NCBI GenBank assembly: GCA_964495085.1
Contig: CAZBUK010000043.1
Location: forward strand, 1-30,517
DNA: 30,517 bases
Origin: CAZBUK01 sp964495085
GTDB taxonomy: Bacteria > Bacteroidota > Ignavibacteria > T3Sed10-11
Reading direction: 5' to 3'
Part shown: one piece after another, positions 21,801 to 30,290 of the stretch
How positions within the stretch are numbered: position 1 is the stretch's first letter
Layout: every line of letters begins with the position of its first letter
Notes under the pieces: model-generated
What the model saw: the letters and a program-made list of their open reading frames with translations, nothing else
What the model was told of the DNA's origin: nothing
Databases searched by the model: none
Made by a program: the position numbers and the translations under genes

Positions 21801-24800
21801 TCTCTTCATAAAAGTGAAGAGGCAGAACAGCATGCCTTAAACCTCTATCTGCACCTGCAGCAAAACTTCCTCACCGAGAATTTCGAACTGCATGAAGAAA
21901 TGCTCGCCCTCCTGGAACGCATGCAGCAACGGAGAGCTGCTGAATCTGCGCCCGGAGCGCCCAAAATGGATGAGAAACTGATCCGGAGCTGCCGCGATAC
22001 ACTTAAGCGCCAGATCGTCCAGTGGTTCGCCGACGACCCCGGTGCATATTGGATTCTCACACATATACAAGACGATTATATCGACGATGCAGCAGAACGG
22101 GTCCGGATGCTCATCGAGGCGGCAATTCTTCCCGACCGCTCCGCATATCTCTACACATGGATCGGAATGCGGCTGCTGACGAACAAGGCGAACGATAAGG
22201 CGAGGGATGCGTTCGATAAAGCAAGCGTGACGAACGACTACCATATTCTGCTCGATGTGGCGCAGGGCTATCTCGATACCGGCGATAAACAGAAAGCATT
22301 TCAACTCTATCAACGGATCGGATCATCTAAAAACCCCGAGGTTCAGATAGAACTTGCGCGGTTTAAACTTGAATCAGGCATGTTCAGCGAGTGCAGCCGG
22401 ATACTCGAAAAAGTCGGAAACCGCCTCGGCCAGAAAACCGACAGGCAGTTTCTGATGAAACTTGCCGATCTGTACTACCGTATCGGAGACTTTAAAAATG
22501 CTCTCTCCGTCTACGAGAAGATCAAAGGGAAGGTGGAACCCGATTTCGCGCTCGAGTTGAGCAGAAAGCTGTTACAGATCGAAGCATGGGACGATTCGAT
22601 CAGGATACTTGAGTCCGTCCTGAAGCACCGGAAACCGGGAAAGGATGAAGCGTTGAGTGCAGACGCGTTATATGAGCTGCTCGCCGATGCATACTCAAAA
22701 GCCGGCAGGTCGGAAAAATTTGCCGACCAGTTGGATCATGATCCCTACTTTGCGGACTCCCCCGATAAAAAAGCCGGCATCTATTACCGGCTCGGAAACA
22801 TGAGCAAATCGAATGCTCTCTTCAAGGATGCGCTTGAATATTATACACGCGCGGTTCGTACTGCTCCCGAAGTGCCGCTCTTTCATTGGGCACTGGGGGA
22901 GGCCGCCTGGCATACCGGAGATCCCGACACCTACATTTACCGTTGTCTGAAAGCGGTCGAACTCAGACGAACACACGAAGCCGATGTATACGATACAGAT
23001 TTTTATTTTGAATACCTCGCGGAAGCGTATTTCAGAGCGGGCGATCCGGATGAGTTTTTCAAACGCGCCGGCAAGATGCCGGACTTCGCGAATACGCCCG
23101 AGAGGCAGGCTCGATGTCGAAACCGCATTGGAAATTTATATTTTCAGTCGCTCGCCTATGATAAAGCCGTTACGTACTACAACCGGGCGATTGAAATTTC
23201 ACGGTCGATTCCGGTCTATCATTGTAATCTGGGACGAGCACGCGGAAATCTGGGCGATTGGAGCGGCATGGCGGAATCATGCAAGCTCGCGATCCAACTT
23301 CGAACTCAGAAATCCGACGACCCGTACAGTCTGGATTACTACTATGAATTTCTCGCCGCAGCATTGTACAAACTGGCCCGCACCGAGGAAATACTGGGGA
23401 TGCTCGGAAAGGGAGAATCAACGGGGATGCTTCCCGATCAACTTGCGGTCGTCTGGAACCGTCTCGGGAATCTGCACTTCGAAGACCGCCGTTTCGATGA
23501 AGCCATACGTTGCTACCGGACGGCGCTCGCATACGACGAAAAGAATCCGGTCTATCACTGCAATCTCGGCAGAGCCTGCGGGGAGAACGGCGATAGGTAT
23601 ACTATGCTCGATCATTGCAAGCGGGCATGCACCCTGTACCGGATTTCCAAAAGAGGAGAATCGACGCTCGATTATTACCTGCAATTTCTCGCCGAAGCGT
23701 ATTTTGTAAACGGGATGGTTGCAGATTTCGATACCGAACTTGCCGAGCTGGAGAACTCGGCGGAATTCACTCCACAGGCGCGCGCGATCGTATACAACCG
23801 GCTCGGTAATCTTTACTTCCGTTCGACTCAGTTCAGTTCCGCTGCCGCATACTACGAACTCGCCGTCGCCGCCAGTCCGGGTACGCCTATATACCACTGC
23901 AATCTCGGACTTGCATCGGGTGGTTTAAAGGATTACGAACGGATGATCCGTCATTGCGGAAAAGCGGCCGAACTCCGGAAAAAAACGCTGAGCGACGATT
24001 ACGAGCTCCGGTATTATTACGATTATCTGGGCGAAGCTTACACGCGGAACGGTCAGGTAGACGCCTTCATGGCTCTTCTCGAAACCGAAACCGATCCGGC
24101 TCTCGGAAACAGCCAGCGTGCCCGTATCGTGAATTACATCGGCAATGTGCTGACGGAGCTGGGCGACCGCGCTTCCGCCGCGGACTATTACCGGAGAGCG
24201 ATCGCGTTCGATCCCGCCGCCCCGATATATCCCTGCAATCTAGGGGTTACGCTCGGAGAGCTCGGCGACACACCCGGAATGCTGGAACAATGCCGCAGCG
24301 CGGTCGAACTCCGAAAACTTGTACAACACGACGAGTACGGCGAGGAATTTTACGTCGGCTATCTCATAGATGCCTACTCCCGTACGGGGAAATTGGACGA
24401 AATCGCCGATTCATTTTCGAAGGATCAATCACTCGTCCCCGATGTTTCTTCGAGGGCATTGATCTTCAATAAGACCGGCAATGTATATTTTGAGCAACAG
24501 GCATGGGACCGGGCGATCGCCATGTATTCTGCTGCGGTGGAGCTCGACGGATCCAGGCCGGTATTTCTGTGCAATCTCGGAAGGGCTCACGGAGAAAAGA
24601 ACGATGCCGGAAAGATGATCGAATACTGCATGCAGGCATTGCGGTTGCGCTATACCCTGGAGAAGGACGATTACGATTATATTTATTACTATGAATTCGT
24701 TTTTACGGCGTACCGTTTGTCGGATAAAATCGAGGAATTCATATCTATATTCCAGTCGGAATTCGAGGAGCGCGAACGTACGGAGAGCGATCGTGAGAAA

Positions 24801-25085
24801 ATCGCGGGCGCCGTTTATAATATAACCGGCAACTACTTCTTTTCGGTATACCGGTTCGACCGGGCGCTGGAGTTTTATAAAAGATCGGTCGCCCGGGATC
24901 CTCTCGAGCCCGTCTACCTGCTCAACGTCGCGCGCTCGTATCTGGAGCTCGCCTCGTTCGAGGAGGCGTTATCGTACGCGCGCCGCGCCATCGAACTTCG
25001 CCGCAAGCGCCCGGTCTATCCCGTAGATGAGAAAGAATTCATCGCGACCCTCACCCAAGCCGAGGCGCATACCGACGGGACATAG
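18840..25085 (+). CDS. Giant membrane-anchored TPR protein with 112-residue super-repeats
   Basis: The 2081-residue protein begins with a basic segment (RQRRR, 24-28) and two membrane helices (about 31-50 and 70-89). By the positive-inside rule, this leaves nearly 2000 residues in the cytoplasm. A beta-rich module follows (about 150-235; HIHISGHYGV, LFVEVMPRV), then TPR-like helices (about 260-850), a Gly/Thr/Ser-rich linker (about 855-895), more helical repeats, and from residue 1315 six full and one half copy of a super-repeat. Its anchor motif (N/Y)(R/K).GN(L/V)YF has its Gly at 1319, 1431, 1543, 1656, 1768, 1880 and 1997. Each copy holds two TPR hairpins and a DYYYEFLAEAY helix pair. No enzymatic domain is visible; a scaffold for protein complexes is the likely role (inference). 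GAGGG precedes the ATG. It is the only large plus-strand gene here. Confidence 0.93.
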   Translation: MKLSEILPPSDLLRNIEGVEGGLRQRRRIGTLGWIGFLAASSIQVVTMIIDSDVWKALISFDFTVLTANWQYLLPLCIAVPLLLVAGWSRFWLQESEAPFRYTCSIDDFNPLETTEKVPSFAWFSHDLSEKLTRRIGRLSLLDQTKAAAGQAEEREGVRRESHIHISGHYGVREKPDGSLFVEVMPRVRIGPPGKPETLAHPVTFKLRTLRQNGSTTPSIDTKTYEQLLERIYSSVATEIYKQIEKDVEGKIELLPTRRFKAVALFYEAEDYARSNTLDAYDEALRLYDRAIRLFDPAWQAGSAYPFRRTMHSIRVRISSLRSAARRTASLIYEKAAHHEILCARAEIGYTNMLLYRRILAGISGRRLNPVFETRRVATRAVERLRTLPQDIDGQRQFLFSAYVTLALSWYYLGSQERGERYLRHAAELDPPGSERDPRYLFAKAVQTSQLRSRMQLLRRAVELDHRFEVAQFELAIAYESLWRSRPTLETNVADMVFREYAEVLRINPGNIGAWANLGYMHWLLDNVDDARDMFENGREYKAIKRETFVAELDYGRARIAAEQGNLIDAYRHYADAVSAHVAQGFSHVQEDFSAYLFRSIDETILNRYKQYRDRTQKNYEFWLGVRKKRLSIRGILDTLESNNADGAAGILAQFFRAVPAYLTTSEKQRIAAAFPDLSFEKTAHAIETGNKEGYAAVAREKDVAEILDSYIPTARMCKSVFAFVMDEFGQACHYYYLRSGDAERLDEARSVYHAAIDLNRNYVTPHFNLFRLGYRVEPKDPWEEQLKSLEEIKKTLDEVTRLEPTWPNGLLAMAELEAKIAHIQFERARELESQSESFRQRGIALKQQADLRGIQPQETTGPTTGLTASVQGGSGGTTGTGFMSPAVPKQDLFVSEFISFEETVRRRQEAADKEKRVRDLRNAALTNLKEALDGLRILLPHAWIEMNPTDLTGKGLKSLLQRSDVDWVKEFDDLQVRALFTWAKIVSLHKSEEAEQHALNLYLHLQQNFLTENFELHEEMLALLERMQQRRAAESAPGAPKMDEKLIRSCRDTLKRQIVQWFADDPGAYWILTHIQDDYIDDAAERVRMLIEAAILPDRSAYLYTWIGMRLLTNKANDKARDAFDKASVTNDYHILLDVAQGYLDTGDKQKAFQLYQRIGSSKNPEVQIELARFKLESGMFSECSRILEKVGNRLGQKTDRQFLMKLADLYYRIGDFKNALSVYEKIKGKVEPDFALELSRKLLQIEAWDDSIRILESVLKHRKPGKDEALSADALYELLADAYSKAGRSEKFADQLDHDPYFADSPDKKAGIYYRLGNMSKSNALFKDALEYYTRAVRTAPEVPLFHWALGEAAWHTGDPDTYIYRCLKAVELRRTHEADVYDTDFYFEYLAEAYFRAGDPDEFFKRAGKMPDFANTPERQARCRNRIGNLYFQSLAYDKAVTYYNRAIEISRSIPVYHCNLGRARGNLGDWSGMAESCKLAIQLRTQKSDDPYSLDYYYEFLAAALYKLARTEEILGMLGKGESTGMLPDQLAVVWNRLGNLHFEDRRFDEAIRCYRTALAYDEKNPVYHCNLGRACGENGDRYTMLDHCKRACTLYRISKRGESTLDYYLQFLAEAYFVNGMVADFDTELAELENSAEFTPQARAIVYNRLGNLYFRSTQFSSAAAYYELAVAASPGTPIYHCNLGLASGGLKDYERMIRHCGKAAELRKKTLSDDYELRYYYDYLGEAYTRNGQVDAFMALLETETDPALGNSQRARIVNYIGNVLTELGDRASAADYYRRAIAFDPAAPIYPCNLGVTLGELGDTPGMLEQCRSAVELRKLVQHDEYGEEFYVGYLIDAYSRTGKLDEIADSFSKDQSLVPDVSSRALIFNKTGNVYFEQQAWDRAIAMYSAAVELDGSRPVFLCNLGRAHGEKNDAGKMIEYCMQALRLRYTLEKDDYDYIYYYEFVFTAYRLSDKIEEFISIFQSEFEERERTESDREKIAGAVYNITGNYFFSVYRFDRALEFYKRSVARDPLEPVYLLNVARSYLELASFEEALSYARRAIELRRKRPVYPVDEKEFIATLTQAEAHTDGT
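22782..24985 (+). repeat. Protein-level tandem super-repeat array within the TPR gene
   Basis: Six full units and one half unit have anchor glycines spaced 112, 112, 113, 112, 112 and 117 residues apart. A more decayed unit precedes them, with its glycine near 1216. Units are clearly similar as protein but diverged as DNA, so the array is old. Units 2-6 share CNLG and a second Cys exactly 19 residues later; unit 1 keeps only the second and the final half unit neither. Confidence 0.9.
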
Positions 25086-25151
25086 CTCCGGAGCATGCAT
25101 CTGCAGCCGCAGAGGCGGATGGATCCAATTATTCCGCAGGATCCAAACGAA

Positions 25152-25949
25152 CTATGTGTGTGCCCGCACGCGATTCCAATAAAAATACGTGCTTGCCCCG
25201 GGATTCGATTTAAAAGCATCGAGCTCCCGCATCGCACCCGCAATCTCGTCTTCCGCAGCAATGCCCTGCCCGATCAATTCGCCTCGCGCCCCGTCGACGA
25301 TCACGATAATATTGTCGATCCACGTTTTAAATCCTTCTTCTCCATACCAATGAACTTCGGGATCGATACTCAATTCGATGTCTTGAAATCCGATCTCTTT
25401 CATCAAACCGTAGAGCTTCCGTCCGATGAGCGCATCGCCGCCGAGGGCTGATTGAAGCTGTATGAACTTACGCCAGAGGTTCAGGTAGACGGGCAGATCG
25501 GGATCGAACGTTATGACGGCGACGTCGTTCTCCTGAATAAATACCCTCCCCCCTTTTTTTAGAATCCGTTTCATCCCGCGCAGAACGTTCGCGGGATCGT
25601 GTACATGCTCGAGGACGAATCGGCAGTATACGACATCGAAGCTGCTGTCGTCGAACGGCAGCTCATGTGCGTCTCCTTTGATGAATTTCAGATTCGGGTG
25701 AGCGAACCGCGCGCGTGCAAGCTGTTCGGGCGACGTGTCCATGCCTTGAAAGGAACTATCCGGATACCGCCGGGCAAGTTCGGATACAACGATGCCGAGT
25801 CCGCTTCCCACCTCGAGTACCGAATCTCCCTTTTGAATCTCGATGAACTCGATGAATGCAGGATTGATCAATGCGTTCAGACGTTCGAGGCGATCCTGTT
25901 CGGCGCGGTGTACGCCGTGAATATACTGCGCTTTTTTCCGATTCCCCAT
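25152..25949 (-). CDS. SAM-dependent class I methyltransferase
   Basis: The 265-residue protein has a Rossmann-type methyltransferase core. Motif I is VLEVGSGLG (44-52), followed by the acidic end of strand 2 in GMDTSPEQL, motif II in GDAHELPFDDSSFDVVYC, and the post-II loop RFVLEHVHDP. Then come LKKGGRVFIQEND and a C-terminal substrate-side region (about 155-265). The layout matches the UbiE/COQ5-like Methyltransf_11/25 group, which methylates small molecules. The substrate cannot be told. Its ATG lies one base after the stop of the DUF1028 gene (TAAAATG), so the two are co-translated. It converges on the TPR gene with 66 bases between and no clear terminator. Confidence 0.92.
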   Translation of the reverse strand: MGNRKKAQYIHGVHRAEQDRLERLNALINPAFIEFIEIQKGDSVLEVGSGLGIVVSELARRYPDSSFQGMDTSPEQLARARFAHPNLKFIKGDAHELPFDDSSFDVVYCRFVLEHVHDPANVLRGMKRILKKGGRVFIQENDVAVITFDPDLPVYLNLWRKFIQLQSALGGDALIGRKLYGLMKEIGFQDIELSIDPEVHWYGEEGFKTWIDNIIVIVDGARGELIGQGIAAEDEIAGAMRELDAFKSNPGASTYFYWNRVRAHT

Positions 25950-25950
25950 T

Positions 25951-26946
25951 TTATTTCTTCATCTCTTCCGTAAGTTTATGCAGCAGTTCATCATCCGGAA
26001 GCAGACCCGCTGCCGGCAGTCTCCCGATGACCTCCCCCCATCGTACATCCTGCCGGTATGAGCGGCGCAGATAATCAACCGCCTCGTCCGATCTGCCGAT
26101 AGATGCGAGAGTCACTCCGGTCCAGAAGGCAGCTTCGCCGTTCGTCGCTTCATCCGGAAGCATTTCGAGCGCGGCGCTGTACGCTTCCATCGCCTTCGGG
26201 ATATCGTTCTTCGTTACCCATTCGTCCCCTTCGTTCAGCTTGTGATACACGCGGGCTAACCCGACCAGTCTCCTCAGTTCGGCGACGGGTTCCGGATGAT
26301 CTTCAATCCGCAGGTCGAATACCCGGTCGACCCATGGGTATCCGGTCGGCGTATCCGTCACGATCAGCAGCGATGCCGATTGTTTACCCCGGATGTCGCC
26401 TCCTTCTTTCTCGGCAGCTTCCAGCGCAGCAAGAAGCCTGTCGGCTAGATCTCCTTCCGCGGTTTCATAAGCTTCTGCCATCGCATCCCACACCGTTGGC
26501 GATTCCATGAGATTCGCCTGGACGGAATAACCGTTCCCCTTCCGGTGGCCGGCAGCGAAGATACACTTGCTTCCCGTATGCACCGCTATATTTCCGTCTT
26601 TATCGATCATGGCTACCTGCCTCACTTCCCGATCCGCATCGGTGTCGACGAGCGCACGAAGACTCTCCTCCGCGGTACGTCCCATGCGCATGAGCTCGAG
26701 GCCCAGCGGACCGTAACGGGGATCGACGAACGACTGTGTGGCAACCGCTCCTACTCCCGCCTCCGCCCACGGCACAATCGATCCCACCGAAAACCAATGC
26801 GATTGTACCGCAACGCCTATATGGCCGGTCGCCGAATCGATCGCGACGATCGAATAGGTAGCTACCGGCCGGTTTAGGGATTCCTGCTGACCGAATATCG
26901 GTCCGAAAATAACCGCGAGGACGAACACAACTGCGACGTAACGCAT
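25951..26946 (-). CDS. Secreted DUF1028 (Ntn-hydrolase-like) protein with C-terminal TPR
   Basis: The 331-residue protein has a Sec signal peptide (VAVVFVLAVIFGPIFG, cleavage near residue 20). A DUF1028 domain follows (about 27-225): ATYSIVAID...GHIGVAVQSHWFSVGS, VPWAEAGVGAVATQS, the YGPLGLELM segment and DRVFDLRIEDHPEPVAEL. DUF1028 belongs to the Ntn-hydrolase superfamily and is often found beside peptidases; its reaction is not established. The C-terminal part (about 235-331) is a TPR-like tail, including AMEAYSAALEMLPD and AVDYLRRSYRQD. A GGAGG lies seven bases before the ATG. Export to the periplasm or outside is expected. The gene leads a two-gene operon with the methyltransferase. An amidase activity is possible by superfamily membership only. 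Confidence 0.92.
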   Translation of the reverse strand: MRYVAVVFVLAVIFGPIFGQQESLNRPVATYSIVAIDSATGHIGVAVQSHWFSVGSIVPWAEAGVGAVATQSFVDPRYGPLGLELMRMGRTAEESLRALVDTDADREVRQVAMIDKDGNIAVHTGSKCIFAAGHRKGNGYSVQANLMESPTVWDAMAEAYETAEGDLADRLLAALEAAEKEGGDIRGKQSASLLIVTDTPTGYPWVDRVFDLRIEDHPEPVAELRRLVGLARVYHKLNEGDEWVTKNDIPKAMEAYSAALEMLPDEATNGEAAFWTGVTLASIGRSDEAVDYLRRSYRQDVRWGEVIGRLPAAGLLPDDELLHKLTEEMKK

Positions 26947-27126
26947 ACGATGCCTCCGCCGATAATGAGTGGTGACATATGAACCGGATTATTCAAAAAC
27001 CAATTCCATGGCGCTACCCGGGGTAAATCGTTCCGCCCCGCTTGATTTGCTAAGGAAAAAATTCTACTTTTCAGTCTACCCACGTACACTGTTCCGGACA
27101 AGTATATCCATGCAACGGGAGGGCTG

Positions 27127-27408
27127 ATGGATACCCGAAAAATACAATCGCACAGGCTCGGAGAAAATGACGGGAAAAAATGCGGGGCGCACCTTCTGAC
27201 GACGTACGATAAAAAAAAGCTGGTGGAGCTCCTCGGCGATCTCGATATGAAGTTCGATGATGTGTATTTCATGGGGTTCCTGAAGTCGGAGAAGGAGGTC
27301 ACCGGAAACAATTTCGACTTTCAAACATACCTCGACGGTTTTCACCAGGGATACCGGGAATCGCTGGAACTCGACTCCGAAAACCTCGACATCGGAGGGA
27401 GCGGCTGA
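27127..27408 (+). CDS. Small protein of unknown function (93 residues)
   Basis: The frame has a GGAGGG site three bases before its ATG and a balanced, hydrophilic composition. Features are a basic start (DTRKIQSHRLGENDGKKCG), a helix KKKLVELLGDLDMKFDDVYFMGFL and an aromatic stretch (FDFQTYLDGFHQGYRESLEL). It has no signal peptide, membrane segment or family I recognise. It ends eight bases before the end of the convergent esterase gene, as real genes often do. The minus-strand frames across the same bases are less plausible because they are Ser/Phe-rich and lack ribosome-binding sites. Spacing of the start to the ribosome-binding site is short, so I keep moderate confidence. Confidence 0.6.
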   Translation: MDTRKIQSHRLGENDGKKCGAHLLTTYDKKKLVELLGDLDMKFDDVYFMGFLKSEKEVTGNNFDFQTYLDGFHQGYRESLELDSENLDIGGSG

Positions 27409-27415
27409 TTCCGAA

Positions 27416-29353
27416 TCAGAAATCGTCGGTTCTGAAAGGGACGGCCGGCAGTCCCTCGCGATTATAAAGGTTCGCACCTTCCGGATTATCCGCCCACGCA
27501 TACCGCACCGCGACCGGTTCTGAGATCTCATCGCTCCATACGATCACGCGATCATTCACTATGTCGGCGTTTGCCCGGACAAAGCGGGCATCCTCGCCCG
27601 CTACGGCAAACTGTCTGAGCGGCCCGTTCTTCGCCGTCAATCCGCTTCCGATGTTGTTAAAACTCAGCACGATCTTATTTCCCTCTATATGCATCGAGCG
27701 AAATTCGGGACCTGCATTCACAATATCCTCGCCGTACGCGATCTTCCGGGCGGAGAGTGCAAGTCGTTTTCCAACGTCTTTTTTATTCAGCGGATGAATA
27801 TCGTTCCACTCGCCGATGTCGATTGCCACCGCCATGCCGGTATGAGGCAGCGAGAGAGTTTTGTGTTGAGCTTCCCGCAGCATGGCCCAGTCGCTCTCGG
27901 AAGGTTGAGGTTTCGCTTCCATAAAGTTTGCGAGTTGGACGAACAGAAACGGGAGGTCGCCCCGGTTCCACTGGCGCCGCCAATCCATGATCATCGCGGG
28001 AAACAGTTCGCGGTACTCGACCGCTCTTCCGGTGTTCGATTCTCCCTGATACCATATAACGCCCTTGATCGCGAAACGAAGCAGCGGCGAGAGCATTGCA
28101 TTGAACAATCCCAACGGCTTCCACCGGATAAATGTCTGGCCCGCCAAGGGCTCCATTTCGGCGCCGAGCCTGCAACGCCAGCGGCCTGCTAAATCTATCG
28201 TATCCTTTGCTACTGCCAGGTAGTAGGGTTTATCCGGCACAAAACCTCCGCGACCCCGTACGTTGACTACCCTGACCACGATCGTATTCTTCCCCTCCTC
28301 AAAAACGCCTTCCGGTACGCTGTACCAGCGGGGCGGATACTGATAGCTCGTCGTGCCGATGAACTTTCCGTTTATAAAAACGGAATCCGCATCTACGATC
28401 GCTCCGAGATTCAACTCGGCGGATTGGCCGGCCCGCTCACCCGTCAGGTATATGTGTTTCCTGAACCATACGACTCCATGGACGTACCCCGGATTCGTGT
28501 CGGCCCAGTATCCGGGTATTTCCATCTCGGTCCAGTCGGAATCGTCGGCAGCCGGGTCGCTCCACCGGACCGGTCCGCGTAGTCCGGTATCCTTCCGGTT
28601 CAATTCTGCATACCAGGCGTTGCTCCGTTCCAAGTCCTCGCGTTCGATCCGCTCGATGAGATCCGTTTCCTTAAACCGCTGTGCTTCCTGGTAGTGGTGC
28701 GGAAATTTTTTCAGAGCTTCTTCGCTCATCCACGCTTCGGCTGGCGAACCGCCGAGACTTGCATCGATTATACCGATCGGAATCCGGTATCTCTGATATA
28801 ATTCATCTGCGAAGAAATAGGCGGCGGCGGAAAAATCGAGCACGGATCGGGGGTCGGTTTTATGCCAGCTTCCGGATTCGAAATCATCCCGGGGGAGATT
28901 GAAATCGTATGTTTGGGGCACATTGAAGAACCGGATATAGTCGTTGTTTGCTTCGGAAATCTCGCGATCGTACAAAGGTTTGACTCTTCGCATGGGCAGT
29001 TCCATGTTCGACTGGCCCGACGCTACCCATACGTCGCCGATCAGAATATCCCGGAGACGTATAGTATTTTTCGCTTCGATGACCATCTCATGGGGTCCGC
29101 CTGCATTCAGGCCGGACAGCCTTATCTCCCACGCTCCGTTGTTACCGGCAACCGTCCGGTAGGCGTTACCCAGAAAACGTATGGTTATTTTCTCCGAGGC
29201 TGACGCCCGGCCCCAAATTTTCACCTCGGCATCGCGTTGCAGTACCAAACCGTCCGAAATGAGCTTCGGAAGCTCAACCTGGCCGAAAACTACGGTAGGA
29301 ATGAGGAACAGGAGGATTATCGACAGTCTGCTGAGATCGGTTCTATTTTTCAT
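27416..29353 (-). CDS. Sialate O-acetylesterase (SGNH/GDSL-type carbohydrate esterase)
   Basis: The enzyme removes O-acetyl groups from sialic acids or similar acetylated sugars, at the cell surface or outside. The 645-residue form begins with a Sec signal peptide (LSIILLFLIPTVVFG, cleavage before QVELP). It has an N-terminal beta domain (LPKLISDGLVLQRD...KIWGRA), and then the SGNH block I GQSNME with catalytic Ser115. A jelly-roll insertion follows (about 250-380, with WFRKHIYLTGERAG and VWFR-type strands). GVIWYQGESNT and a late block DIHPLNKKDVGKRLA supply the catalytic Asp and His. The start at 29353 is chosen because the signal peptide begins there. The longer frame to 29476 overlaps the neighbouring gene, and no good ribosome-binding site is seen at either start. 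The size matches the family (about 640-690). Confidence 0.93.
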   Translation of the reverse strand: MKNRTDLSRLSIILLFLIPTVVFGQVELPKLISDGLVLQRDAEVKIWGRASASEKITIRFLGNAYRTVAGNNGAWEIRLSGLNAGGPHEMVIEAKNTIRLRDILIGDVWVASGQSNMELPMRRVKPLYDREISEANNDYIRFFNVPQTYDFNLPRDDFESGSWHKTDPRSVLDFSAAAYFFADELYQRYRIPIGIIDASLGGSPAEAWMSEEALKKFPHHYQEAQRFKETDLIERIEREDLERSNAWYAELNRKDTGLRGPVRWSDPAADDSDWTEMEIPGYWADTNPGYVHGVVWFRKHIYLTGERAGQSAELNLGAIVDADSVFINGKFIGTTSYQYPPRWYSVPEGVFEEGKNTIVVRVVNVRGRGGFVPDKPYYLAVAKDTIDLAGRWRCRLGAEMEPLAGQTFIRWKPLGLFNAMLSPLLRFAIKGVIWYQGESNTGRAVEYRELFPAMIMDWRRQWNRGDLPFLFVQLANFMEAKPQPSESDWAMLREAQHKTLSLPHTGMAVAIDIGEWNDIHPLNKKDVGKRLALSARKIAYGEDIVNAGPEFRSMHIEGNKIVLSFNNIGSGLTAKNGPLRQFAVAGEDARFVRANADIVNDRVIVWSDEISEPVAVRYAWADNPEGANLYNREGLPAVPFRTDDF

Positions 29354-29447
29354 GTGGGTAAGGGTCTGTGTTCGTATTATGGAATCCATGAAAGGGATCA
29401 TTCTATATATTAGAATACCATGCGGTTCCGCCGGCCGTTCGATCGGA

Positions 29448-30290
29448 TTAATCCGTCCGGGTAAATGGAGTCGCACTTGTTCGATGTGCGGGTCCCTCGA
29501 TCTCGCTGCGGCAGTCGGTATAAATTTCTTCCCAATTCACAAGCGGAGTCATGACTCCTTCGTGCATGTGCGATGAAATGCCGGGTATCGGCGAGAGGCA
29601 GAGCGCTTTTCCCCCGAATGTGGTTCGTGCATAGAAATTGCGGCTCAGGTATCCGTCGCGCGCTCCACGTGTCGAACGATCGAGAATTTTCCGGTACTGC
29701 CGGAGCGTCTTTGCCTGTGCCATGAAGGTGAACGTCGTATTTGAAACCTGGCGCCAGTGACAGTACCGCGAAAGAAAAATCAAACCGAATTGGAGATACT
29801 TACGTTTGTAGCGATCGGGGTAGTCGGGAGTATGTATCACGAGAGGTTTATCGGCCAGTTTCACCCGAATGAACCTGGTTTGACGCGTGAACGCCTTATC
29901 TTGCAGATACTCTTTGCGAAATCGTATCAGATCGTCTATCCATAAAAATGCCGGCGGGGCATGCAGATAATCGTCTTCGCACAGGTACACCCATGTCTCA
30001 TCCGGCAGCAGATATGCCCGGTTCAGAGATTCGCGGAGAGAGGCGTCGTTACCGTACTCGCCGGTGACCAGCTCGACCGGGTATCCCCTGAAGAACTCGC
30101 GCATCTCATCGGAAAGCCGGTCTCCGATGACCGTTATGGCGCTGTCGTATCCCCTGAGCGACTTGAGAAGCGAAATAAAACATATCTTTATCAGGGTTTT
30201 CTTATCGAGTCCGAACGGGCGGGGAGCTTTGTGAACCGCCTCAACAACATCGCACGTGCGAAAATAAATATGATACCGTGTCGGAGTCAA
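29448..30290 (-). CDS. Glycosyltransferase-like protein (GT-A type), TTG start
   Basis: The 280-residue protein starts YHIYFRTCDVVEAVHKAPRPFGLDKKTLIKICFISLL, then AITVIGDRLSDE and YLCEDDYLHAPPAF. The EDD at 105-107 occupies the place of the metal-binding DxD of GT-A enzymes. Such proteins move a sugar to a surface polysaccharide or glycan in the cytoplasm. The C-terminal half (RYCHWRQVSNTTFTFMAQ, LSPIPGISSHMHEGVMTPLVNWEEIY) is typical of small capsule or lipopolysaccharide enzymes whose acceptor is not known. The TTG at 30290 is preferred: AAGGA lies about seven bases upstream, and TTGA overlaps the TGA of the gene before it. Glycosyltransferase assignment is from general layout, not a firm family match. 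Confidence 0.75.
   Translation of the reverse strand: MTPTRYHIYFRTCDVVEAVHKAPRPFGLDKKTLIKICFISLLKSLRGYDSAITVIGDRLSDEMREFFRGYPVELVTGEYGNDASLRESLNRAYLLPDETWVYLCEDDYLHAPPAFLWIDDLIRFRKEYLQDKAFTRQTRFIRVKLADKPLVIHTPDYPDRYKRKYLQFGLIFLSRYCHWRQVSNTTFTFMAQAKTLRQYRKILDRSTRGARDGYLSRNFYARTTFGGKALCLSPIPGISSHMHEGVMTPLVNWEEIYTDCRSEIEGPAHRTSATPFTRTD

Noticed and set aside
26874..27531. Minus-strand frames across the 93-residue plus-strand gene
   Set aside because: They lack ribosome-binding sites, overlap two better genes and have shadow-like composition.
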